From assembly GCA_000317655.1 (NCBI GenBank), contig CP003940.1, positions 2,489,547 to 2,553,546 on the forward strand: a DNA stretch of 64,000 nucleotides. The letters are read 5' to 3'. How positions within the stretch are numbered: the first letter of the stretch is position 1; every line of letters starts with the position of its first letter. Both the position numbers and the translations under genes were made by a program. This document shows, in pieces, positions 1 to 10,204 of the stretch. The DNA comes from Cyanobacterium stanieri PCC 7202. GTDB lineage: Bacteria > Cyanobacteriota > Cyanobacteriia > Cyanobacteriales > Cyanobacteriaceae. Below the pieces are notes generated by a model. That model made no database searches, was not told the origin of the DNA, and saw nothing but the letters and a program-made list of their open reading frames with translations.

Positions 1-642
1 ATCAGAGGACCAGGGGGCGTAGGTAGACAATTAGGCGCCGAACATTCCCAAAGATTAGAAGCCTATTTCCAAGCCGTACCCGGTCTAAAAATTGTTGCTT
101 GTTCCACTGCTTATAACGCCAAAGGATTATTAAAATCAGCTATTAGAGACGATAACCCCGTTCTATTTTTTGAACACGTTTTATTATATAATCATAAAGA
201 GAATTTACCCGAAGACGAATACACCTTACCTTTAGATAAGGCAGAAATTGTCCGTAAAGGAAAAGATGTCACCATTTTGACCTATTCGAGAATGAGGCAC
301 CATTGCACCCAAGCCCTCAAACAACTAGAAAAAGAAGGTTATGATCCCGAAATTATTGATTTAATTTCCCTCAAACCCCTTGACATGGAAACCATCGGCG
401 AATCCATCCGTAAAACCCACAAGGTTATCATCGTCGAAGAATGTATGAAGAGTGGCGGTATTGGTGCAGAATTAACCGCATCCATCAACGATCAACTTTT
501 TGATGAATTAGACGCCCCCGTAGTGCGTTTAGCTTCCCAAGATATTCCTACTCCTTATAACGGCACTTTAGAAAGATTAACCATTGTTCAACCCAATCAG
601 ATTGTCGAAGCCGTACAAAAAATTATGAATAATAAAATTTAA
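1..642 (+). CDS. pdhB: Pyruvate dehydrogenase E1 component beta subunit, 3' part (5' end outside window)
   Basis: The frame is open from the first base and runs to a TAA at 642, giving about 213 C-terminal residues. They contain the transketolase pyrimidine-binding region ([10 protein letters not shown], then [10 protein letters not shown] and ARD-type spacing) followed by the transketolase C-terminal fold ([31 protein letters not shown]). This is the family pattern of the TPP-dependent E1-beta subunit, which with E1-alpha decarboxylates pyruvate and passes the acetyl group to the E2 lipoyl domain. The internal ATG at 277 is not the true start, because homology continues upstream of it. The E3 gene lpdA lies about 8 kb downstream on the other strand. 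Confidence 0.93.
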   Translation: MRGPGGVGRQLGAEHSQRLEAYFQAVPGLKIVACSTAYNAKGLLKSAIRDDNPVLFFEHVLLYNHKENLPEDEYTLPLDKAEIVRKGKDVTILTYSRMRHHCTQALKQLEKEGYDPEIIDLISLKPLDMETIGESIRKTHKVIIVEECMKSGGIGAELTASINDQLFDELDAPVVRLASQDIPTPYNGTLERLTIVQPNQIVEAVQKIMNNKI

Positions 643-693
643 CATCAATTCCCCTAGGGCAATATAGATAAACTACAAGCAATAATTGTCATT

Positions 694-714
694 GTAGGGT
701 GGGCAATGCCCACC
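694..714. repeat. Palindromic repeat GTAGGGTGGGCAATGCCCACC, copy 1
   Basis: A perfect inverted repeat (GGTGGGCA/TGCCCACC) between pdhB and secD. Near-identical copies, with ATT in place of AAT at the centre, lie at 37436 and 43431. It could form a short stable hairpin; no T-tract follows, so a terminator role is not supported. Confidence 0.75.
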
Positions 715-767
715 ATTGCCCATGTCATAACGCTATATTAAAAAAAACTTTTATTTAAAATTTTATT

Positions 768-2186
768 GTGGAAAGACAAAGAGCTTTTATCATACTAATT
801 ATAGTTTTGGTGGTAACAGCGATCATCACCCTTGTTAATTTACCCCTACAACTAGGGTTAGACTTGAGGGGAGGATCTCAGTTAACTATTCAACTAGAAA
901 CTACCGACGAAGTACCAGAGATTACGAGCGATCGCCTCGAGGCGGTAAGACAAGTAATTGATCGTCGGGTCAACGGATTGGGGGTTTCCGAGGCGATCGT
1001 GCAGAGTGTCGGAGATGATCGTATCCTTGTACAACTACCGGGGGTAAGCGACCCCCAAGAAGCCGAGAGAGTCCTTGGAGGCACCGCCCAACTAGACTTT
1101 AGGGTTCAGACCGATGATGCTCAAATACAGGCTCAAATCAATGTGCGTCAGCAAGAATTACAGCAACTGATTATTGAAGCCCAAGGCATTGAAGATGCCC
1201 AAGAAAGAGAAAATCAACTCAATCTGATTGAAGAAAAACAAGCAGAAATTGCCGATCTATCCCAAGGATTATATGTCAGAAGTGAGCTAAACGGTGAAAA
1301 ACTGCGTCGTGCCAGTTATCAACCCACCCAACAACCCAACGTTTGGGAAGTAGTATTAGAATTTGATAACGAAGGAGGACAACTCTTCGCTGAATTAACC
1401 AGAGATATAGCAGGGACAGGTAGAACATTGGGAATCTTCCTCGATGGAGAATTGATCAGCGCCCCTAGCGTCAGCGCAGAATATCGTAATACAGGAATTA
1501 TGGGGGGAAGAGCTAGTATTTCTGGAGGAAGTCCCGGATTTACCCTCGAAAGTGCCAGAGAATTAGCCCTACAACTCGAAGGGGGTGCATTACCCGTACC
1601 TGTGGAAATTGTGGAAAATCGTACCGTAGGCGCCACTTTAGGACAAGATAGTATTCGCCGTAGTATCATCGCCGCTTTGTCTGGTTTGGTATTAGTATTA
1701 GTATATATGGGAGTTTACTATCGCCTACCCGGACTATTAGCCGATTTTGCCCTCATCATTTACGGTTTACTTACCCTTGCTTGTTTTTCCCTCGCAGGAG
1801 TAACCCTGACTTTACCGGGGATTGCTGGTTTTATCCTCAGTATTGGTATGGCAGTAGATGCCAACGTGCTAATTTTCGAGCGCACCCGAGAAGAATTAAG
1901 AAGTGGTAAAACCTTATATCGTGCCGTGGAATCAGGATTTTCTCGGGCTTTTTCTAGTATCTTGGATAGTAACGTAACTACCTTAATCGCCTGTGCGGCT
2001 CTATTTTGGCTTGGTGCAGGATTAGTAAGGGGTTTTGCCCTCACCCTCGCCATTGGGGTATTGGTGAGTATGTTTACAGCGCTTACTTGCAGTCGTACCT
2101 TCTTATTAATTACTGTCTTAGGATTTCCCTCCGTCCGCCAAAAACCTCAATTATTCTGCCCTGACTTGAAAACCAAAAACCCTTAA
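768..2186 (+). CDS. secD: Protein translocase subunit SecD
   Basis: SecD, 472 aa. With SecF it forms the membrane complex that uses proton-motive force to pull exported proteins through SecYEG on the periplasmic or lumenal side. An N-terminal membrane helix (about residues 7-25) is followed by the DLRGGSQL motif, a large periplasmic P1 region with a charged coiled segment (about 120-170), and a C-terminal block of membrane helices containing the [18 protein letters not shown] signature. The start is GTG at 768, giving MERQRAF, with no upstream in-frame ATG close by. secF follows 100 bp downstream, so the usual secDF pair is intact, though the gap carries a heptamer repeat array. Confidence 0.96.
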   Translation: MERQRAFIILIIVLVVTAIITLVNLPLQLGLDLRGGSQLTIQLETTDEVPEITSDRLEAVRQVIDRRVNGLGVSEAIVQSVGDDRILVQLPGVSDPQEAERVLGGTAQLDFRVQTDDAQIQAQINVRQQELQQLIIEAQGIEDAQERENQLNLIEEKQAEIADLSQGLYVRSELNGEKLRRASYQPTQQPNVWEVVLEFDNEGGQLFAELTRDIAGTGRTLGIFLDGELISAPSVSAEYRNTGIMGGRASISGGSPGFTLESARELALQLEGGALPVPVEIVENRTVGATLGQDSIRRSIIAALSGLVLVLVYMGVYYRLPGLLADFALIIYGLLTLACFSLAGVTLTLPGIAGFILSIGMAVDANVLIFERTREELRSGKTLYRAVESGFSRAFSSILDSNVTTLIACAALFWLGAGLVRGFALTLAIGVLVSMFTALTCSRTFLLITVLGFPSVRQKPQLFCPDLKTKNP

Positions 2187-2255
2187 CCATAGACAACTAA
2201 TTTAATTTGCTTTAGTTTATGGTTATTTGTCATAGTCTAATTTTGTACAAAAACA

Positions 2256-2294
2256 TTATCAACTATCAATTATCAACTATCAATTATCAATTAT
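2256..2294. repeat. Heptamer tandem repeat, 5 units of YTATCAA
   Basis: Five consecutive 7-bp units alternate TTATCAA and CTATCAA, ending directly at the secF start region. The period of exactly seven and the alternating first base are visible by eye. It belongs to the dispersed heptamer family seen at many intergenic sites in this window. Confidence 0.9.
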
Positions 2295-2300
2295 TTGAAC

Positions 2301-3251
2301 ATGATTCAATTTAATGTTGTCAAATGGGAGAAACTATGGTGGAGCATATCCGCCGTATTATGCCTCCTCAGTGTAGTGGCGATGGTGGTTTCTTATACAA
2401 CCATTGGCACCCCCTTACGCCCCAGTATAGACTTTGTGGGGGGAACTAGATTACAGTTAGAATTAGATTGTACCGTGGAAGGTAACTGCGATCGCCCTTT
2501 AACTGTTAATGAGGTTCGGGAAGTATTAGAAGCCCAAAACCTCGCCAATAGTAGTATTCAAATTGTCGGGGAAGATCAACAAGGTATTTCCATCCGTACC
2601 CAAACCCTTAACGTAGAATCCAGAACCCAACTAGAAGAAGCCCTCACCGAAGAAATAGGGGCTTTTGATCAAGAAACCCTACAAATTGATACCGTGGGGC
2701 CTAGCATTGGGCAGGAATTATTCACCTCTGGTATCCTTGCTCTCTTGGTATCCTTTTTCGGGATTGTGGTATATCTGAGTGTCAGGTTCAAAACCGACTA
2801 TGCCGTATTTGCTATCCTCGCCTTGGTTCATGATGTGTTAATTACCATGGGAGCCTTTGCCGTTTTAGGATTAGTCATCGGTGTAGAAGTAGATAGCTTA
2901 TTCCTAGTGGCAATCCTAACCATTATTGGTTTTTCTGTTAACGATACCGTAGTAATTTACGATCGCATCCGAGAAATCAGTAATGATGAACATATTGACA
3001 CTGAAACCATGAACGAAACCGTGGCGATCGCCGTTAACCAAACCCTTACCCGTTCTATCAATACCAGTTTAACTACAGTGTTACCTCTTGTGGCTATTTT
3101 CTTATTTGGGGGAGAAACCCTCAAATATTTTGCCCTTGCCTTAATTATCGGCTTTTTAGCAGGTTCTTATTCCAGTATTTTCGTGGCTAGTACCCTCTTG
3201 GGATGGTGGCGAAAATTGATCAATAAAAATCAATCTATGGCAATGAGTTAA
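2301..3251 (+). CDS. secF: Protein translocase subunit SecF
   Basis: SecF, about 316 aa, partner of SecD in the accessory Sec complex. It has an N-terminal helix (residues ~12-33), the [14 protein letters not shown] motif, a periplasmic domain, and five C-terminal membrane helices with [16 protein letters not shown], the SecF counterpart of the SecD signature. ATG at 2301 is preferred; a TTG two codons upstream (2295) is possible. No Shine-Dalgarno sequence is visible because the heptamer array runs up to the start. The gene ends two bases before the convergent ankyrin gene. Confidence 0.95.
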   Translation: MIQFNVVKWEKLWWSISAVLCLLSVVAMVVSYTTIGTPLRPSIDFVGGTRLQLELDCTVEGNCDRPLTVNEVREVLEAQNLANSSIQIVGEDQQGISIRTQTLNVESRTQLEEALTEEIGAFDQETLQIDTVGPSIGQELFTSGILALLVSFFGIVVYLSVRFKTDYAVFAILALVHDVLITMGAFAVLGLVIGVEVDSLFLVAILTIIGFSVNDTVVIYDRIREISNDEHIDTETMNETVAIAVNQTLTRSINTSLTTVLPLVAIFLFGGETLKYFALALIIGFLAGSYSSIFVASTLLGWWRKLINKNQSMAMS

Positions 3252-3253
3252 AA

Positions 3254-4525
3254 TTATTTAGGGGGGGAGTAATGGTTCAAAAACTCTGTCACATGGGGAA
3301 ATTGATTGTATTCGGCTAAACTTGCCGCCGTATAACCCTGATGATTGCAATGATGGATATTAATACCTTTTACTTGTAATAATAATTTCACCCCTTCTAA
3401 ATTTCCTCGATGGGCTGACCACATCAAAGCAGTACCTCCTCCCCTATCTTCCAAATTGACATCAGCACCAAAATGTAATAAACAACGAATCATATCCAAA
3501 TTATTTTGGTCACACACCTTCATTAATACTGTTTTACCATCAGCTAAACGGACATCAGGATTTGCCCCTGCTTTTAAGAGATAATAGGCGATTTCTTGCC
3601 AATTATTAATAATGGCAATACTTAGGGGGGTATCTTGACCATTAACATAATTAGGATTTGCCCCATATTTGAGTAATTCTGCCACAATTTCGCTATGTCC
3701 TTGTACACAGGCAACCAATAGTGGAGTATCTTTTTCGGCATTGATAGCATTGACATCGGCACCTTTTTTTAAAAGGGCTTCAACGATTTGAAAATGCCCT
3801 TCTAAACAAGCGAGATGGAGAGCCGTTTCCCTTTGACTATCTTGGGCATTGACATTTGCCTCTGCGTCTAATAAGGTTCTGACTATTTCTATATTTCCTT
3901 GGGCGCAAGCATTCATCAGGGGGGTAAAATCATCCCGATTACCCTGATTAACATCAATAGGGTATTTGAGTAAGGTTTTTACGATGCTTAGTTTATGGTA
4001 GTCGATGGCAAGATTTAATGCTCCTTCGTCATAATATAAATCGGCATCATGATCAATTAATAGTTCAATAATCGAGTTATGATTTCTTTTGATGGCTACC
4101 TGTAGGGGGGTATCCCCATCAATATCTTGACAATCTACTTTTGCCCCTTGTTTTAATAATAGTTCAGCAACTTCTTTATGTCCCAAATAACAGGCTATCA
4201 TTAACGGTGGAGTGCGATCGTCATTAGCTAAGTTTACATCAGCCCCCGACGCAATTAATAGTTCGCAAATATCAAAATAGTTTTTGGCACTAGCAAACAT
4301 TAAGGCGGTCATTTTATGGGGATGGTTTTGGTAATTGACATTTGCCCCTTTTTGAATCAGTAAATGGGCGATCGCCCGATGACCCCCTTGTACCGCATAA
4401 ATCAAAGGAGTATTATAATGAAAGTCAGGTTCATTCACCTTATCATTATCCTCCGCCAAAAGTTTTTCAACCAAGGAAAAATTTTGCTGTCTTACTGCCT
4501 GATGGATAGATAAAAGATTACTCAT
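3254..4525 (-). CDS. Ankyrin repeat protein
   Basis: A 423-aa protein made almost wholly of ankyrin repeats, about twelve units of ~33 residues with the usual TPLxxAxxxGHxxIVxxLLxxGADVN pattern, for example around residues 40-70, 103-135, 200-235 and 235-270. There is no signal peptide or membrane segment, so it is probably a cytoplasmic protein-binding scaffold; the partner cannot be told from the sequence. The unit at roughly 165-200 is divergent. It is convergent with secF (2-bp gap) and divergent from rpsP. Similar ankyrin proteins are common in cyanobacteria, and no specific function is inferred. Confidence 0.93.
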   Translation of the reverse strand: MSNLLSIHQAVRQQNFSLVEKLLAEDNDKVNEPDFHYNTPLIYAVQGGHRAIAHLLIQKGANVNYQNHPHKMTALMFASAKNYFDICELLIASGADVNLANDDRTPPLMIACYLGHKEVAELLLKQGAKVDCQDIDGDTPLQVAIKRNHNSIIELLIDHDADLYYDEGALNLAIDYHKLSIVKTLLKYPIDVNQGNRDDFTPLMNACAQGNIEIVRTLLDAEANVNAQDSQRETALHLACLEGHFQIVEALLKKGADVNAINAEKDTPLLVACVQGHSEIVAELLKYGANPNYVNGQDTPLSIAIINNWQEIAYYLLKAGANPDVRLADGKTVLMKVCDQNNLDMIRCLLHFGADVNLEDRGGGTALMWSAHRGNLEGVKLLLQVKGINIHHCNHQGYTAASLAEYNQFPHVTEFLNHYSPPK

Positions 4526-4748
4526 AGATAGTTAAATAACAGATAAAGGCGGATAATAGTGAATGACTCAATGGCAGTCTGAGGATTATTGAAGGGTCAA
4601 CCTAAACAAAAATAAATTTCTAACCCTTAACTTTGAGGTTTTCACAAAAAGCAATGTTAGCAATTAAGGGCAAATTTTAGTATTATAGTATAGGTCAATT
4701 AAATCTTAACCCATCAATTAGGATTAACAATACACTAAATTTATTATT

Positions 4749-4997
4749 ATGATTAAAATACGCTTAAAGAGATTAGGTAAAAAAAGAGAAGTTAGTTATC
4801 GTATCGTCGCCATCAACAGCCGTAGCCGTCGTGATGGTAGAGCATTAGAAGAATTAGGCTTTTATAATCCTCGCACCGACGAAACCAGATTAAACGTTCC
4901 CGCAATTGTTACCCGTTTAAAAGATGGCGCCCAACCCACCGAAACTGTGCGTCGTATTTTAGACAAAGCAAAAGTTTTTGAACAAGTAAATGCTTAA
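4749..4997 (+). CDS. rpsP: 30S ribosomal protein S16
   Basis: S16, 82 aa, the normal length for the family. It begins [20 protein letters not shown] and contains [18 protein letters not shown], the family hallmark. It binds 16S rRNA and is needed for assembly of the small subunit. It overlaps the next gene, khpA, by 8 bp, so the two should be co-transcribed and translationally coupled. A hairpin terminator follows khpA, marking the end of this two-gene operon. An AT-rich stretch (TATTATAGTATAGG, around 4680-4695) upstream is a plausible -10 region. Confidence 0.98.
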   Translation: MIKIRLKRLGKKREVSYRIVAINSRSRRDGRALEELGFYNPRTDETRLNVPAIVTRLKDGAQPTETVRRILDKAKVFEQVNA

Positions 4998-5418
4998 TAA
5001 ACAACCTTATCTTGATTTAGATAATGCTACTAGCCCTGATTATGATGGGCTAATTCGTTTCCTCGTTGAACCCCTACTCGAATCCCCTGAGTTACTCAGT
5101 TTTAATTGTGAATATATAGCTAGTACAAAAAAAATTTGGATTCGTCTGGCCTTAGAAGAAAAAGAAAAAGGCAGAGTGTACGGAAAAGGGGGACGTAACA
5201 TTCAGGCAATTAGGACTGTGTTACAAACAGCCGCACAAATGGTCGGTGATACTTTGTATCTTGAAATTCACGAAGATCAAGACCGTGGCAAATTTAGGTC
5301 TAGCCCTCGTCGCAAGTCTAATCATAACACAGGTTTTACACCAAAATCCCGTCCTAATGGCACTCCTCGCCCTCCCATTAAGAGACGTGGTCATGTCACC
5401 AAGCCTGTTATCGAATAA
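4990..5418 (+). CDS. khpA: KH-domain RNA-binding protein (KhpA/YlqC-like)
   Basis: A 142-aa protein with one KH domain, about residues 20-92, carrying the GxxG loop as [11 protein letters not shown] at about 60-70. The position straight after rpsP is the usual one for KhpA in many bacteria, where it acts as a small RNA chaperone. Here the protein has an extra basic, proline-rich tail (about 100-142: [19 protein letters not shown]), which probably adds non-specific RNA affinity (inference). ATG at 4990 overlaps the rpsP stop region. The symbol follows general usage, and a cyanobacteria-specific name may differ. Confidence 0.85.
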   Translation: MLNKQPYLDLDNATSPDYDGLIRFLVEPLLESPELLSFNCEYIASTKKIWIRLALEEKEKGRVYGKGGRNIQAIRTVLQTAAQMVGDTLYLEIHEDQDRGKFRSSPRRKSNHNTGFTPKSRPNGTPRPPIKRRGHVTKPVIE

Positions 5419-5433
5419 TTTTGCTTTTCTTTT

Positions 5434-5462
5434 CCCAACAGTTAATGCTGTTGGGTTTTTTT
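5434..5462 (+). terminator. Rho-independent terminator of rpsP-khpA
   Basis: The stem CCCAACAG/CTGTTGGG with loop TTAATG is followed by seven T. It lies 15 bp after the khpA stop. Confidence 0.93.
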
Positions 5463-5518
5463 ATCAGAATGGGAGCAAGAATACCCTATCCTTCTTTAAG
5501 GTAGGGTTCTTCAAGGTG

Positions 5519-5553
5519 TAGCCCCCTAAATCCCCCAATGCTGGGGGACTTTA
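5519..5553. repeat. C5/G5 hairpin repeat, copy 1 (inverted orientation)
   Basis: Read on the minus strand this is AAAGTCCCCCAGCATTGGGGG followed by ATTTAGGGGGCT. The same element occurs at 30249 and 59587 on the plus strand. It lies between the rpsP-khpA terminator and the dapL stop. Confidence 0.8.
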
Positions 5554-5564
5554 ATTATAAGAAA

Positions 5565-6806
5565 CTATGAGGCAAAATTAAAAGTCGTGGTGATACGCTT
5601 CATGGCTTCGATAACATTTTCACGACTGTTAAACGCACTAAGGCGGAAATAACCTTCCCCAGCCGCACCAAATCCAGATCCGGGAGTACCCACAATATGG
5701 ACGTTATGGAGCAATTTATCAAAGAAATCCCAGCTAGATAAACCATCGGGGGTTTTTACCCACACATAGGGAGCATTTACGCCACCATAAACGGTTAAAC
5801 CTGCCTTGGTTAATTCTTGGCGAATGATACTGGCGTTTTCGAGATAGAAATTGACCAATTGACTGATTTCAGCTTTTCCTTCGGGGGAATATACCGCTTC
5901 GGCACCCCTTTGGACAATGTAGGATACACCGTTAAATTTGGTAGATTGACGACGATTCCAGAGTTTCCAGAGTTCTACTTCAGAGCCATCACTGGCTTTT
6001 CCTTTAAGGGTTTTGGGTACTACGGTGAAGGCGCAACGGGTTCCCGTGAATCCTGCATTTTTGGAGAAGGAACGAAATTCGATGGCACATTCTTTGGCGC
6101 CTTCAATTTCAAAGATGGAATGAGGTAAATTAGGATCGGTAATAAATGCCTCATAGGCAGCATCAAAAAGAATAATAGAGCCGTTTTCTTGGGCATAGTT
6201 CACCCATTTTTGTAAATATTCTTTGGTGGCAGTGGCACCCGTGGGGTTGTTGGGGAAACAAAGGTAAATTAAATCTACTGCCTCGGAGGGAATTTCGGCG
6301 GTGAAATCATTATCGGCACTGATGGGGAGATATACTAAACCTTCATATTCTCCTTTCTCGTTAGCGTCTCCCGTGTGTCCTGCCATCACATTAGTATCCA
6401 CGTAAACGGGATATACGGGGTCAGTAACAGCAATTTTGTTATTTTTGCCAAAAATGTCTAAAATGTTGCCACAGTCGCATTTAGAACCATCGGAGATGAA
6501 GATTTCTTCGGGGGATACATCACAGCCACGGGCTTGAAAATCGTTCTCGGCAATTTTTTCCCTTAACCAGCCATATCCTTGCTCAGGGCCATATCCTTTG
6601 AATGAGGTGCGATCGCCCATATCCTCGATAGCTTTCATCATAGCATCACGACAGGCTTGGGGTAAGGGTTCGGTAACATCCCCAATACCCAATTTAATAA
6701 TATTTGCCTCGGGGTTTTCCTGAGCAAAAGCGCTTACTCTTCTACCAATTTCGGGGAATAAATAACCTGCCTTTAACTTTAAATAATTATCGTTGATACT
6801 TGCCAT
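5565..6806 (-). CDS. dapL: LL-diaminopimelate aminotransferase
   Basis: A 413-aa class I/II PLP aminotransferase of the DapL type used by cyanobacteria, plants and chlamydiae. It converts tetrahydrodipicolinate directly to LL-diaminopimelate for lysine and peptidoglycan synthesis. The N-terminus ([20 protein letters not shown]) and [11 protein letters not shown] are characteristic; FPNNPTGA (about 185) and the PLP lysine in SFSKNAGF (about 248-255) are present. ATG at 6806 gives the conserved N-terminus. The gene stands alone: no lysine-pathway neighbours are visible. Confidence 0.96.
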   Translation of the reverse strand: MASINDNYLKLKAGYLFPEIGRRVSAFAQENPEANIIKLGIGDVTEPLPQACRDAMMKAIEDMGDRTSFKGYGPEQGYGWLREKIAENDFQARGCDVSPEEIFISDGSKCDCGNILDIFGKNNKIAVTDPVYPVYVDTNVMAGHTGDANEKGEYEGLVYLPISADNDFTAEIPSEAVDLIYLCFPNNPTGATATKEYLQKWVNYAQENGSIILFDAAYEAFITDPNLPHSIFEIEGAKECAIEFRSFSKNAGFTGTRCAFTVVPKTLKGKASDGSEVELWKLWNRRQSTKFNGVSYIVQRGAEAVYSPEGKAEISQLVNFYLENASIIRQELTKAGLTVYGGVNAPYVWVKTPDGLSSWDFFDKLLHNVHIVGTPGSGFGAAGEGYFRLSAFNSRENVIEAMKRITTTFNFAS

Positions 6807-6904
6807 ATATAAATAATTGTAAAGAGACTATAAGCTATAGTATCACCCCAGATCCACCAAAGAAACAATTAGGTTTCCAGTAAAAAAGTGGAGTCATGGA
6901 GGCG

Positions 6905-6932
6905 GGGAATAGGCAATGGGCAATAGGCAATG
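6905..6932. repeat. Heptamer tandem repeat, 4 units of GGSAATR
   Basis: Units GGGAATA, GGCAATG, GGCAATA and GGCAATG run in register in the gap upstream of dapL. This is the G-rich branch of the dispersed heptamer family. Confidence 0.8.
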
Positions 6933-7018
6933 GTTTCCATATTTTTCTTGATTGGTGGAGTATCTATAATTAATTTTGTTGTTTTAACTGTGTTTTTATA
7001 AAAAAACTATTTTCCCAT

Positions 7019-7306
7019 TTAGAGAATATCAGCGATCGCACTTTCCAACTCAGCTTGAGTCAAATCAGTAATGATAAAAACCTCTTGTACACTTTTCCCC
7101 TGACGGGCAATGAGTTTAAAACCCCCCCGAATGGGCACAGAAACCTTCAATTTTAAATGGGGAATGTGACTGCGCGATCGACTCAAAACCGCAGGGGTAA
7201 TGGTACGAATCCCCTCATAAACAACCAATTTCTCCAAAATGGGGATCAAACCATCCAAATGAGTCGAATGATTCCAAACAATGCGTCCCTCCGATGACTT
7301 ACTCAT
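7019..7306 (-). CDS. DUF2103 domain protein
   Basis: A 95-aa protein starting MSKSSEGRIVWNHSTHLDGL, with a basic IPHLKLKVSVPIRGGFKLIARQ core; this matches the DUF2103 family as I remember it. The longer reading frame upstream (to 7477) is out of register with known members and overlaps clpS; the ATG at 7306 shares an ATGA overlap with the clpS stop, which decides the start. The tight coupling to clpS suggests co-expression. The family has no assigned function; the small basic fold would suit nucleic-acid or protein binding (inference). Confidence 0.8.
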   Translation of the reverse strand: MSKSSEGRIVWNHSTHLDGLIPILEKLVVYEGIRTITPAVLSRSRSHIPHLKLKVSVPIRGGFKLIARQGKSVQEVFIITDLTQAELESAIADIL

Positions 7307-7608
7307 GCTGCCTCCAATGGTGCCATGGTCAAACCCTCTCTCCTTAACTGTTGATGATATAATTCCGCCTGTTCCAACGGGCCCGCCCAAACCATCGCCT
7401 GTCCTTGAAAATGTACCTGATTCGTCAAATTCCACGCCAACTCCTCCGTCATTTTGGGAATATAACGCATCAAACAACTGGCAACATGTTCAAAGGTATT
7501 AAAATCATCATCCAAAACGATAACCTTATAATTAGGGTACGGTTTGCGGACAGTTTGTTCAGACTTCGTCGGAGTAACTATAGCACTTCCTAATACCATA
7601 TTAGTCAT
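7303..7608 (-). CDS. clpS: ATP-dependent Clp protease adaptor ClpS
   Basis: A 101-aa ClpS-family adaptor. It has a flexible N-terminal tail (about 1-25), then YKVIVLDDDFNTFEHVASCL, where the DDxxNT signature lines the N-degron pocket, and the helix with EQAELYHQQLRREGL. ClpS delivers N-end-rule substrates to the ClpA/ClpC unfoldase. It overlaps the downstream DUF2103 gene by 4 bp. The window also holds clpR, clpP3, clpP2 and clpX, but no clpC. Cyanobacteria commonly have two ClpS paralogues, and I cannot say which this is. Confidence 0.92.
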   Translation of the reverse strand: MTNMVLGSAIVTPTKSEQTVRKPYPNYKVIVLDDDFNTFEHVASCLMRYIPKMTEELAWNLTNQVHFQGQAMVWAGPLEQAELYHQQLRREGLTMAPLEAA

Positions 7609-7706
7609 AAAGGTTATTAATATCGGTTTTTTATAAAAACTTAATGCCTATGCCAATAATTATATAGCACTTCTCCAGCAAACATCGGACGATAATGGAT
7701 AATTGG

Positions 7707-7762
7707 TTACCCATTACCCATTACCCATTGCCCATTGCCCATTGCCTCTTACCTCTTGCTTA
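7707..7762. repeat. Heptamer tandem repeat, about 8 units of TTRCCCA and variants
   Basis: Eight 7-bp units: TTACCCA three times, TTGCCCA twice, then TTGCCTC, TTACCTC and TTGCTTA. It is the longest heptamer array in the window, lying between clpS and psbZ. The sequence drifts gradually from one end to the other, which suggests stepwise duplication and decay. Confidence 0.9.
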
Positions 7763-7845
7763 CTTCCCAAAATGTCCCAATTTAGCATAAACTATTTGAA
7801 GAAAGTTTGTTTAGTAAAAAAATATATTCAAGGAGATTAAAAAAG

Positions 7846-8034
7846 ATGGGAGCTATATTCCAATTACTTTTAACAGCATTGGTTCTTTTTTCTTTTGTGA
7901 TGATTGTTTACGTACCCGTTGCTTATGCCTCTCCCCAAAATTGGGAACAGTCTAAATCCATTCTCTATATTGGTTCTGGTTTGTGGGTAGCCCTAGTAAT
8001 TGCCGTCGCTGTACTTAACTTTTTCGTGGTTTAA
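7846..8034 (+). CDS. psbZ: Photosystem II reaction centre protein Z
   Basis: PsbZ (Ycf9), 62 aa, with two transmembrane helices (about residues 4-25 and 38-60) joined by [12 protein letters not shown]. It stabilises photosystem II supercomplexes in the thylakoid. The ATG at 7846 is chosen over an upstream in-frame start at 7807 because an AGGAG ribosome binding site sits at 7831-7835 and the resulting [13 protein letters not shown] matches the family. A weak hairpin terminator follows the gene. Confidence 0.97.
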   Translation: MGAIFQLLLTALVLFSFVMIVYVPVAYASPQNWEQSKSILYIGSGLWVALVIAVAVLNFFVV

Positions 8035-8112
8035 GTTCAAAACTTCTTAATAAAAATTAATATTTCTTAAAGATTTTCTGAACAGAATAAACAACAATTT
8101 TTTTTAACCAAA

Positions 8113-8140
8113 AGGGGCTTTCATATAAGCCCTATTATTT
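8113..8140 (+). terminator. Probable terminator after psbZ
   Basis: GGGCTT/AAGCCC stem with TCATAT loop, followed by an AT-rich, moderately T-rich tail (TATTATTTT). The stem is short, so efficiency is uncertain. Confidence 0.55.
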
Positions 8141-8172
8141 TCATCGCAATAAGTAATTTTTTATTTTTAAAT

Positions 8173-8652
8173 ATGGCAGTTTTTGAAGGTAATTTTACCC
8201 AAGACATCCCAAGTCTTCGTTTCGCATTGGTAATTGGGCGTTTTAATGATTTGATCACCAATAAATTATTAACCGCCTGTCAGGATTGTTTAAAAAGACA
8301 TGGCATTGATGTAAACCCAGAAGGGGAGCAGGTGGACTATGCTTGGGTCCCCGGTAGCTTTGAAATCCCCCTTATCTCCCGCAAATTAGCAGAAACCAAA
8401 AAATATGATGCCATCATCTGTTTAGGAGCAGTTATTAGAGGTGATACCCCCCATTTCGACTATGTATCCAACGAGGTAGCCAAAGGGGTGGCATCGGCTT
8501 CCGTGCAGACTGGAGTACCAATTATTTTCGGTGTGTTAACCACTGACACCATGCAACAGGCTTTGGAAAGGGCAGGTATCAAGAGTAACCACGGTTGGGG
8601 TTATGCGATGAATGCGATTGAAATGGCTACCCTCATGAAACAATTTAAATAA
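8173..8652 (+). CDS. ribH: 6,7-dimethyl-8-ribityllumazine synthase
   Basis: A 159-aa lumazine synthase, the penultimate step of riboflavin synthesis: it condenses 5-amino-6-ribitylaminouracil with 3,4-dihydroxybutanone phosphate. Family motifs are [11 protein letters not shown] (about 24-34), VPGSFEIP (about 58-65), [16 protein letters not shown] (about 81-96, with the catalytic His) and [17 protein letters not shown]. Length is standard for the icosahedral type. The stop codon lies inside a partial copy of the TTAACCTCAGTTCGGGAT repeat, and a terminator hairpin follows. Confidence 0.97.
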   Translation: MAVFEGNFTQDIPSLRFALVIGRFNDLITNKLLTACQDCLKRHGIDVNPEGEQVDYAWVPGSFEIPLISRKLAETKKYDAIICLGAVIRGDTPHFDYVSNEVAKGVASASVQTGVPIIFGVLTTDTMQQALERAGIKSNHGWGYAMNAIEMATLMKQFK

Positions 8653-8681
8653 CCTCAGTTCGGGATTTATCGGTATGGTGG

Positions 8682-8708
8682 GGGACGCAGAATGCGTCCC
8701 TTTCTCTT
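8682..8708 (+). terminator. Terminator hairpin after ribH
   Basis: GGGACGC/GCGTCCC stem with AGAAT loop, followed by TTTCTCTT. The hairpin is strong, but the T-tract is interrupted by C. Confidence 0.7.
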
Positions 8709-10125
8709 AACTAGCGCGTTTATATGCTTCGTCGAGTACCTCAGAAAGGGTAGGATGGGCGTGGACATTGAAGGCTAATTCGTGGACTGATTGACGAGAG
8801 GCGATCGCATTTGCCGCTTCCTGAATCAAATCAGAAGCATGGATACCGATGATATGTACCCCCAAAAGTTCCCCCGTGTCCTTACGATAAATTACCTTGG
8901 CGATACCATCAGTTTCTTTCTCTGCTAACGCCTTAGAATTCGCCTTAAAGTAGGTTTTCGCCGTCGCTACCTCAAAACCTTCATTTTTGCCCAACTCCTT
9001 GGCTTGAGGCTCACTAAGTCCCACATAGCTAATCTCGGGATGGGTGAAGGCCGCCGCAGGAATACTACGATAATCGATGGTTTTATCATTACCGCACATA
9101 TTTTCTACCGCCACAATACCTTGTCCAGAGGCAGCGTGCGCCAACATCATTTTACCATTGGCATCACCCACCGCCCAAAGATGGGGAACTACCTGACCAT
9201 CTTTTAAAACTTGCATTTTGTCGTTGACGGGGATAAAACCTCTTTCGGTTTCGATGCCCAAATTTTCTAAGCCCATATTTTGGGTAGCAGGAATGCGCCC
9301 GGTGGCAACTAAACAGGCATCCACTTCCAACACTTCCACCACTTCTTTGGTTTTAGCATCGGTTAACTCAATCATTACAGGGGTACCGGGGATTACCTTG
9401 GTGGCAAAAACTCCCGTATAGGTTTCAATGTCACGGCTGTTAATTAGTACCTTTTCCGCAATTTTAGCAATATCGGGATCAAAGGTAGGCATTAACTTAT
9501 CCATGGCTTCAATCATGGTGATTTCTGAGCCAAGGGCGGTATAAACATCTGCAAATTCTAAGCCGATATAACCACTACCAATAATGGCAATCCACTGGGG
9601 TAAAGATTCCAATCTCACCGCATGATCGCTAGTATAAACGGTTTTCCCATCAATTTCTACACCCCTTGGCACAAAAGGCACTGAGCCGGGGCAAAGCATA
9701 ATATCTCTGGCGGTAATGGTTTTTTCCCCTGATTCGGTTTCCACTGCCACTTTTTGAAGTGCAACTACTTTTCCCCATCCTCTGATGGTATCTACCTTTA
9801 ATCTTTTTAAACTGTTGGTTAAATCTCCCCTAATCTTACTCACTAAATCATTGGCATGGGATGCGATCGCACTGCGGTCAAAAGTAACACCACCAACGTT
9901 TACACCCATATCCTGTAAATGGGAAGTATCTGCCAATTCCCTTACTTTACCAGAAGCAGCCAAAAGGGCCTTAGAAGGGATACAACCACGGTTAACACAA
10001 GTACCACCCATATCCCCTGCTTCCACGATGGCAGTCTTTAAACCCATCTTAACGGCGTGTAAAGCGGCACCATGTCCACCGACACCTGCACCAATAATAA
10101 CTAAATCATAATCAAATTGACTCAT
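8707..10125 (-). CDS. lpdA: Dihydrolipoamide dehydrogenase (E3)
   Basis: A 472-aa flavoprotein disulfide reductase that reoxidises dihydrolipoamide in the pyruvate dehydrogenase and glycine cleavage complexes. It shows the FAD-binding [16 protein letters not shown] (about 9-24), the redox disulfide [16 protein letters not shown] (about 40-55), an NAD-binding [15 protein letters not shown] (about 180), VGDANGK, and the C-terminal active-site histidine in HAHPTLSEV (about 455). Start is ATG at 10125. pdhB of the same complex is at the window start; no E2 gene is adjacent. Confidence 0.95.
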   Translation of the reverse strand: MSQFDYDLVIIGAGVGGHGAALHAVKMGLKTAIVEAGDMGGTCVNRGCIPSKALLAASGKVRELADTSHLQDMGVNVGGVTFDRSAIASHANDLVSKIRGDLTNSLKRLKVDTIRGWGKVVALQKVAVETESGEKTITARDIMLCPGSVPFVPRGVEIDGKTVYTSDHAVRLESLPQWIAIIGSGYIGLEFADVYTALGSEITMIEAMDKLMPTFDPDIAKIAEKVLINSRDIETYTGVFATKVIPGTPVMIELTDAKTKEVVEVLEVDACLVATGRIPATQNMGLENLGIETERGFIPVNDKMQVLKDGQVVPHLWAVGDANGKMMLAHAASGQGIVAVENMCGNDKTIDYRSIPAAAFTHPEISYVGLSEPQAKELGKNEGFEVATAKTYFKANSKALAEKETDGIAKVIYRKDTGELLGVHIIGIHASDLIQEAANAIASRQSVHELAFNVHAHPTLSEVLDEAYKRAS

Positions 10126-10204
10126 AACCTTTTAATTTAACTTAATTTCAATCTTTCTATTTTACTTACATCTGTACCCATAAGTAATTAGGCTTTGGTG
10201 AAAA

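Noticed and set aside
5246-5521. Plus-strand frame of 91 codons overlapping the khpA end and beyond
   Set aside because: It overlaps khpA in another frame and crosses the terminator hairpin; no recognisable protein.
7307-7477. N-terminal extension of the DUF2103 protein
   Set aside because: It would overlap most of clpS, is Gly/Thr-rich low-quality sequence, and the ATGA overlap gives a better start.
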